From NCBI GenBank assembly GCA_003155465.1, contig PMCR01000546.1:128-12653 (forward strand): a stretch of DNA of 12,526 bases. Direction: 5' to 3'. The notes under the pieces were generated by a model, which searched no databases, was not told the origin of the DNA, and saw only the letters and a program-made list of their open reading frames with translations. This DNA is from Myxococcales bacterium. Lineage in GTDB: Bacteria; Myxococcota; Polyangia; Fen-1088. Of the stretch, positions 7,130 to 12,526 are shown in pieces; within the stretch, counting starts at the first letter, position 1; every line of letters starts with the position of its first letter. A program made the position numbers and the translations under genes.

Positions 7130-7408
7130 CTACTGCTTGATGGCGTTGAACGCATCCGAGAGATCGTGCCAGGCGATCTCAACGCCACCCTTGAAGTTGT
7201 CCCATTTTTGGCCGTTGGCGGCCTTGTATTCATTGAGCTTGCTCTGCACCACGGCGTGCTTGTCCTTGATGCGATCGATGCTTCTGCGATAGTCAATCTT
7301 CGCCTCGCTGCCCGCTTCGTCGGCCTTGGCCACCAGCCTATCGAGCTTGGCTCCTAACTGTCGGAGTCGTGTTTCGATCTTTCCCACCTCTTGTCCTACT
7401 GTTTCCAC
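7130..7408 (-). CDS. Small coiled-coil protein
   Basis: A 92-residue, charged, almost fully helical protein starting at GTG 7408. AAGGAG lies six bases upstream, one of the best ribosome binding sites in the window. Heptad-like spacing runs through residues 8-70 (IETRLRQLGAKLDRLVAKAD and onward), followed by a C-terminal block with two Trp (NGQKWDNFKGGVEIAWHDL). Small proteins of this layout, with an amphipathic coiled coil and a WxxL/K-x-G-V-x-x-A-W tail, are common hypotheticals in bacteria, but I cannot name a function. There is no signal peptide, so it is likely cytoplasmic and oligomeric. It lies just upstream of the transposase remnant on the same strand. Confidence 0.85.
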   Translation of the reverse strand: METVGQEVGKIETRLRQLGAKLDRLVAKADEAGSEAKIDYRRSIDRIKDKHAVVQSKLNEYKAANGQKWDNFKGGVEIAWHDLSDAFNAIKQ

Positions 7409-7427
7409 GGGATTCTCCTTTTCGTTG

Positions 7428-7691
7428 TTACCTTTGTTGGTCCGAGCCGCTCAGCGCTTTTCTAACTGCGACTCGAATGGCGACGACCACTCGACCGCGG
7501 AATCGCGCCCCGGACGTAACGGCAGTGGTCACTGCGCCGACGGTTTCTTCGCTGCCAGTTCCACGTGCTGTTTCTTCCCTCCGATTCAGGTCAACCTGGG
7601 CAGAGCTGTCGGCTGATTGGTCGCAGTCTTCCTGCACCTTGACACGGGGATGTTGCAGCATTCGGGCCACTGGCCACACACGTGAGTTCAA
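7428..7691 (-). other. Gene-poor stretch holding a doubtful small reading frame
   Basis: Between the coiled-coil gene (start 7408) and the next small gene (end 7826) there are about 417 bases without a sure gene. A minus-strand frame of up to 87 residues (TTG 7691 or ATG 7661 to TAA 7428) is the only candidate. It lacks a ribosome binding site, its codon use is mixed, and its sequence (Ser/Thr/Arg/Gln-rich) shows no domain. The part from 7692 to 7825 is visibly lower in G+C than its surroundings and holds short palindromes (TGCATGCA at about 7697-7704; GCTCG-A-CGAGC at 7779-7789). Confidence 0.25.
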
Positions 7692-7825
7692 CCCCTTGCA
7701 TGCATGGTTGTCCTAGAAGACTGATTTCTTCAATCAAGATGAAGTGACTTCCCATTCAAATCGATGGAAGGTGCATGTGCTCGACGAGCCATGGACGAAG
7801 ATGTTACAGCTCATAGCTAGATGCA

Positions 7826-8077
7826 CTACTGAGGCATCGAAGTCGAGACGCGGCCCATGATCTCCGCCCCGAGACGTAGCTCGAGACCGCTCAGGTGACG
7901 TCTCGCGACGACCACGCGCAGGAGCAGCGCCACGAGGCACGGGTTCGCCATCACGTTATCGCCGGGGACGTCCGGGAAGGCTCGCACGGCATCGTCGAGA
8001 TCATCGCATGCGTTGTCGAGCGACCTGCGCGCGACCGCCACAGTCGCCGCGACGCTGCCGATTTTCGCCATCGTCAC
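7826..8077 (-). CDS. Small helical protein, unrecognised
   Basis: An 83-residue frame. I choose GTG 8077 because GGAG lies seven bases upstream; ATG 8071 is two codons further in. The sequence is mostly helical: an Ala/Val-rich N-terminal half (MAKIGSVAATVAVARRSLDN), an acidic patch (CDDLDDAVRAF), a conserved-looking turn DVPGDNVMANP, then LVALLLRVVVARRHLSGLEL. I recognise no named family. The pattern of hydrophobic and charged residues, and G/C-ending codons, argue that it is a real protein. Its start overlaps the stop of a possible membrane peptide upstream (GTGA), which suggests translational coupling. Confidence 0.55.
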   Translation of the reverse strand: MTMAKIGSVAATVAVARRSLDNACDDLDDAVRAFPDVPGDNVMANPCLVALLLRVVVARRHLSGLELRLGAEIMGRVSTSMPQ

Positions 8078-8181
8078 CGAGAGGCTCCGTACTCCTGCAC
8101 GACGAGACTCTGGTCGAACCATCTGCAGCGAAGGGCACAACACACCCCAAAGAACATCACCAAGCCAACGACCACGCTCAT
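8074..8181 (-). CDS. Possible small membrane peptide
   Basis: A 35-residue frame from ATG 8181 to TGA 8074, with GGGGA upstream at ordinary spacing. The N-terminal half is one hydrophobic stretch (VVVGLVMFFGVCCAL), followed by a charged tail. Its TGA overlaps the GTG start of the next gene. The longer frame upstream to 8517 looks non-coding (Arg/Ser/Pro-rich), so only this last part is supported. Very short genes are hard to prove from sequence alone. Confidence 0.35.
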   Translation of the reverse strand: MSVVVGLVMFFGVCCALRCRWFDQSLVVQEYGASR

Positions 8182-8520
8182 CGTTTCCCCGTTTCCGCGC
8201 CTAGTAACGTGAAGACGCACCACTTGGCTGTCACGCCGGGCGCGATATTGAACTCCAGATTCCGCGCGGCCGCCGTGTACCTCTTGTACCGAGGATGGCG
8301 CAATCGCAAGGATTAGTTTTAGCGGCCGCTCGGAACAACTTGCGCAGCTGCGTACGGGGACATTGCACGCTATTGCGTACGCAACAGCGGCAGAGCGGGA
8401 ATCATTGAAAAATCTCCGGCGCGCGCAGGGGGCTGGTGGTGATCGATGGAGTGCACTTCGGACGCGACTTGCGGGGCGGGTGAAACGGTGGCAAGGGATA
8501 ATGGGCCAGCGTTGCAAGGT
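8182..8520. other. Non-coding stretch with palindromes
   Basis: About 380 bases between the membrane peptide and the DUF1877 gene show no convincing gene on either strand. The stretch contains two perfect palindromes close together, CGCAGCTGCG (8343-8352) and TTGCGTACGCAA (8373-8384), which share GCGTAC-type half sites and could be protein-binding sites. An A+T-richer patch lies between about 8300 and 8340. Confidence 0.5.
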
Positions 8521-8526
8521 CCGTCG

Positions 8527-8544
8527 TGTTCTCTGCCGAGAACA
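8527..8544 (-). terminator. Hairpin 20 bases after the DUF1877 stop
   Basis: TGTTCTC (8527-8533) pairs perfectly with GAGAACA (8538-8544) around TGCC, and the stem can grow by a G-T and a C-G pair. On the minus strand it follows the stop codon at 8564 by about 20 bases, the right place to end the carD-ligA-DUF1877 transcript. No U-run follows, so it may be a weak or factor-assisted terminator, or only an inverted repeat. Confidence 0.4.
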
Positions 8545-8563
8545 TGCTTGTGAATAGTTCCGA

Positions 8564-9169
8564 CTACACGAGGAATACCAGGATCCCCAGTTGCGCCTCG
8601 ACGGTTTGGCGCAGGAAGGCCCGCAGTTTGTCCAGGTTGTCCATCAGGTATCGGAGCGAGTCTTCCTCGAGGGCGGATCGGGTCCAGATGTCGGGGTAGA
8701 TTTCCTTGGCGGCCATGTCCCGGGCGTTGAATCGCTTGCGCAATTCATAGGGGCTCAGGGCAGACAGGTTCTGGTAGATGGCCTGGGCTTCGCTCGCGCG
8801 GAAGGCGCGTACCGGCCCATGATCGGGGTCAATTCGGCCCACCTGGCGTCCGCCCTCGACGAGAAAATCCAGAGGAGGATCGCCCTCCCAGGCGCTGCCG
8901 GTGAGAAGGTACTGGATTCCATGCCACGATTTGTCGAGATCGCAACGCGTGCCCTCGTTGGCGTCCAGCTTCAGCGCGGGCAGTGCCGTGGCCCGCCGGG
9001 TACTGGCGGGCTTCTTGCCCCGTGCGGCGGTCTTGGTGGGTTTCGGCCGCGTGGCTCCGGCCAATGCGGGATTCTCGGGCGCGATGAGCCGCCAGGCCAA
9101 GGAGGGCGACCTGACGACGCGAGCTATGCTTGCATCCGCAAGGCTAAGCAGGCCGAGGCGCATTGCCAT
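8564..9169 (-). CDS. DUF1877 family protein (YfbM-like)
   Basis: A 201-residue protein whose C-terminal two thirds match DUF1877. The hallmark DLDKSWHGIQYLLTGSAWEG is at residues 77-96, followed by FLVEGGRQVG, a YGPxRA-like HGPVRAF block, and EIYPDIW near 156-162. The family has no established biochemical role; E. coli YfbM is a structural-genomics protein. Residues 30-65 form a Lys/Pro/Ala/Arg-rich linker that most members lack, so this copy is longer than usual (family commonly about 160). ATG 9169 has AGAGG nine bases upstream. It lies 166 bases downstream of ligA on the same strand and may be its last co-transcribed gene. Confidence 0.88.
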   Translation of the reverse strand: MAMRLGLLSLADASIARVVRSPSLAWRLIAPENPALAGATRPKPTKTAARGKKPASTRRATALPALKLDANEGTRCDLDKSWHGIQYLLTGSAWEGDPPLDFLVEGGRQVGRIDPDHGPVRAFRASEAQAIYQNLSALSPYELRKRFNARDMAAKEIYPDIWTRSALEEDSLRYLMDNLDKLRAFLRQTVEAQLGILVFLV

Positions 9170-9335
9170 GGATCAAGACCTCTGCGCGCACCAGCCGGCC
9201 AGAGTCATACTCGGGCAATTCACGGGAGAAACGTATCGCCTCCGCAGCCACGGTCAGCGAAACTCCAGGCGCAAAACACAGGGGGGAGAATGGCACGTCA
9301 CGACGGTCGAGGCAACTGGCGCGCTGATATTCGTT

Positions 9336-11432
<2,097 letters not shown>

Positions 11433-11933
11433 CTACGCTTGGCCCTCGTTGAGCACGGAATCCAGTTCCCTCTCCACTGTGGCGCGATCGACGGAACGGG
11501 CCACTGACAGCTCCTGCGACACCAGGCCACGCGCGGTGTCCAGCATGCGGCGCTCGCCAAAAGAGAGCGGCTTGGTTTTTTTCAGGCGGTGGAGGTCGCG
11601 GAACACTTCGGCTACTTCGAACAGCGAGCCCGACTTGATCTTGTCCATGTAGGCGCGATAGCGGCGATTCCAAGGATGGCGATCGAAGCTCACGGCCTTT
11701 TCGCGCAGAATTTGCAGGACCTCGTCCACCTCCTGGGCACCCGCAACCGGCCGGATGCCAACCTGCTCGGCCTTGTCGACGTGAACGAGGATCTTGAGAT
11801 CCGTGCTCGCCAGACGCAGGACGTAGAAGCTCTGCACCTTGCCGCCGATTTCTCGCTTCTCCAGGTTCACCACCTCGGCAATGCCGTGCGAGGGATAGAC
11901 AGCGTGTTGGCCGATTCTGAGCGTGAGTGCCAC
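11433..11933 (-). CDS. CarD/CdnL-type transcription regulator
   Basis: A 166-residue protein of the CarD_CdnL_TRCF family. Residues 1-65 form the RNA-polymerase-interacting domain (IGQHAVYPSHGIAEVVNLEK; FYVLRLAS; ILVHVDKAEQVGIRPV). The rest is the helical DNA-binding domain with HPWNRRYRAYMDKIKSG (Trp88, the position that wedges into the promoter bubble in this family) and KPLSFGERRMLDTAR. Family members bind the RNA polymerase beta subunit and stabilise open complexes, notably at rRNA promoters. The length matches CdnL rather than the much longer Myxococcus CarD with its AT-hook tail. GTG 11933 has a near-perfect AAGGAGG six bases upstream. It heads a probable operon with ligA. Confidence 0.95.
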   Translation of the reverse strand: MALTLRIGQHAVYPSHGIAEVVNLEKREIGGKVQSFYVLRLASTDLKILVHVDKAEQVGIRPVAGAQEVDEVLQILREKAVSFDRHPWNRRYRAYMDKIKSGSLFEVAEVFRDLHRLKKTKPLSFGERRMLDTARGLVSQELSVARSVDRATVERELDSVLNEGQA

Positions 11934-12012
11934 AGGAACCCTCCTTGGAAAAACAGGGTGGGCGTGTCGACTGCCAGCGCGTAGTGTTACCGCAATGCGA
12001 TGCTAGTGGTCC

Positions 12013-12041
12013 AGTATAGGGGGCCTCAAGCAAGGGTACAA
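12013..12041 (-). promoter_or_regulatory. Sigma-70-type promoter of carD-ligA
   Basis: On the minus strand, TTGTAC (12036-12041) and TATACT (12013-12018) are separated by exactly 17 bases. Transcription would begin near 12005, leaving a leader of about 70 bases before GTG 11933. Both boxes are close to consensus, which suits a housekeeping operon. Confidence 0.7.
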
Positions 12042-12145
12042 CGCGACTCTGGTGGGTGCCCGGCATACTGGGGGGCATGGATCCGGAAGGGCGTCCGCGG
12101 CGTGGTTCCCGCTGGTCGGCCGCTGAGAGTCAGTTGCGATACGTG

Positions 12146-12175
12146 TTGAAGAGGCTGGCATCCCGGAACTACAAT
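12146..12175 (+). promoter_or_regulatory. Possible promoter of the pilin-like gene
   Basis: TTGAAG (12146-12151) and TACAAT (12170-12175) are 18 bases apart. The expected start of transcription, six to eight bases after the -10 box, falls at about 12182-12183, on the GTG start codon itself. I saw no sigma-54 (TGGC-N8-TTGC) signal, which many pilA genes use. Confidence 0.5.
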
Positions 12176-12182
12176 AGATGGT

Positions 12183-12526
12183 GTGACGAATCGCCAGCGC
12201 CGTAGCCGCGGTCGGGGGATGACGCTGGTCGAGTTGATGATCGTGGTGGTCATCATCGGCATCCTGGCCGCCATCGCCACCGTCGGGTACAAGCGCTACG
12301 TCGGACGGGCGCGGCTCTCAGAGGCGTATGCCATGCTGGCTGAGCTGTCGGCCAAGGAACAGCTTTATTTCATGGATGTGGGCGCGTACGTGCCAGCGCG
12401 AGCAGACAACAATCTCACCCAGCCCAGTCCCGACGAAAGCGCATCGGCGTTCATACCCGTTAGCCCCACCGCTGTGGATTTCGAATCGGCCCGCACACCC
12501 CACGCCGTTTCCACCCCATCATTTCC
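12183..12526 (+). CDS. Type IV pilin-like prepilin, cut by the window edge
   Basis: From GTG 12183 the frame stays open to the right edge (114 codons). A 12-residue basic leader (VTNRQRRSRGRG) ends in Gly and is followed by MTLVELMIVVVIIGILAAIA, the class III signal cut and N-methylated by prepilin peptidase PilD. Glu5, needed for pilin assembly, is present. Residue +1 is Met rather than the usual Phe, as in some pilins such as TcpA. The hydrophobic helix continues into YKRYVGRARLSEAYAMLAEL, then a globular part with no Cys in view. It could be a major pilin, a minor pilin or a pseudopilin of type II secretion; the visible part cannot separate these. No ribosome binding site precedes the GTG. 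It is divergent from carD-ligA. Confidence 0.9.
   Translation, partial: MTNRQRRSRGRGMTLVELMIVVVIIGILAAIATVGYKRYVGRARLSEAYAMLAELSAKEQLYFMDVGAYVPARADNNLTQPSPDESASAFIPVSPTAVDFESARTPHAVSTPSF

Noticed and set aside
12178..12186. ATG 12178 as the pilin start
   Set aside because: It reads ATG GTG TGA, a different frame that stops at once; the pilin frame uses GTG 12183.

Overview
The window looks like chromosomal DNA of a high-GC deltaproteobacterium of the Myxococcota type. This is an inference from high G+C, frequent GTG starts, Asp/Ala/Gly-rich linkers behind lipoprotein signals, a Cys-rich and RCC1-type repeat lipoprotein, a CdnL/CarD-type transcription factor and a type IV pilin-like protein. 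I saw no rRNA, tRNA, CRISPR array or intact mobile element.

Left part (1-2100): the N-terminal part of an L-isoaspartate O-methyltransferase, probably exported, runs off the left edge on the minus strand. It is divergent from a compact single-domain ABC/AAA-type ATPase (COG3910-like, about 556-1290). An unrecognised minus-strand reading frame with coding-like composition follows (1517-1963).

Middle part (2100-6735): two large lipoprotein genes point towards each other. The plus-strand gene encodes a Cys-rich protein with a von Willebrand factor A-like domain. The minus-strand gene encodes an 812-residue protein with a lipobox, duplicated Cys-rich modules, an EGF-like motif and fourteen 37-residue RCC1/BLIP-II-like propeller repeats. 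Both look built for the cell surface or periplasm, presumably for binding. This is the most distinctive locus here.

Accessory stretch (6736-8560): an internally deleted transposase/integrase remnant, a 92-residue coiled-coil protein with a strong ribosome binding site, a small helical protein that may be translationally coupled to an even smaller membrane peptide, and two gene-poor stretches with palindromes.

Right part (8560-12526): on the minus strand, a CarD/CdnL regulator, NAD+-dependent DNA ligase LigA and a DUF1877 (YfbM-like) protein lie in one order and probably share transcription, starting at a good sigma-70-type promoter (TTGTAC-N17-TATACT). Divergent from it, a type IV pilin-like prepilin begins and runs off the right edge; its promoter-like sequence is placed so that its mRNA could be leaderless.

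I do not see a recognisable defence, secretion or biosynthetic system. Candidates for novelty are the paired surface lipoproteins with a probable double propeller, the leaderless pilin start, and the unrecognised small genes.
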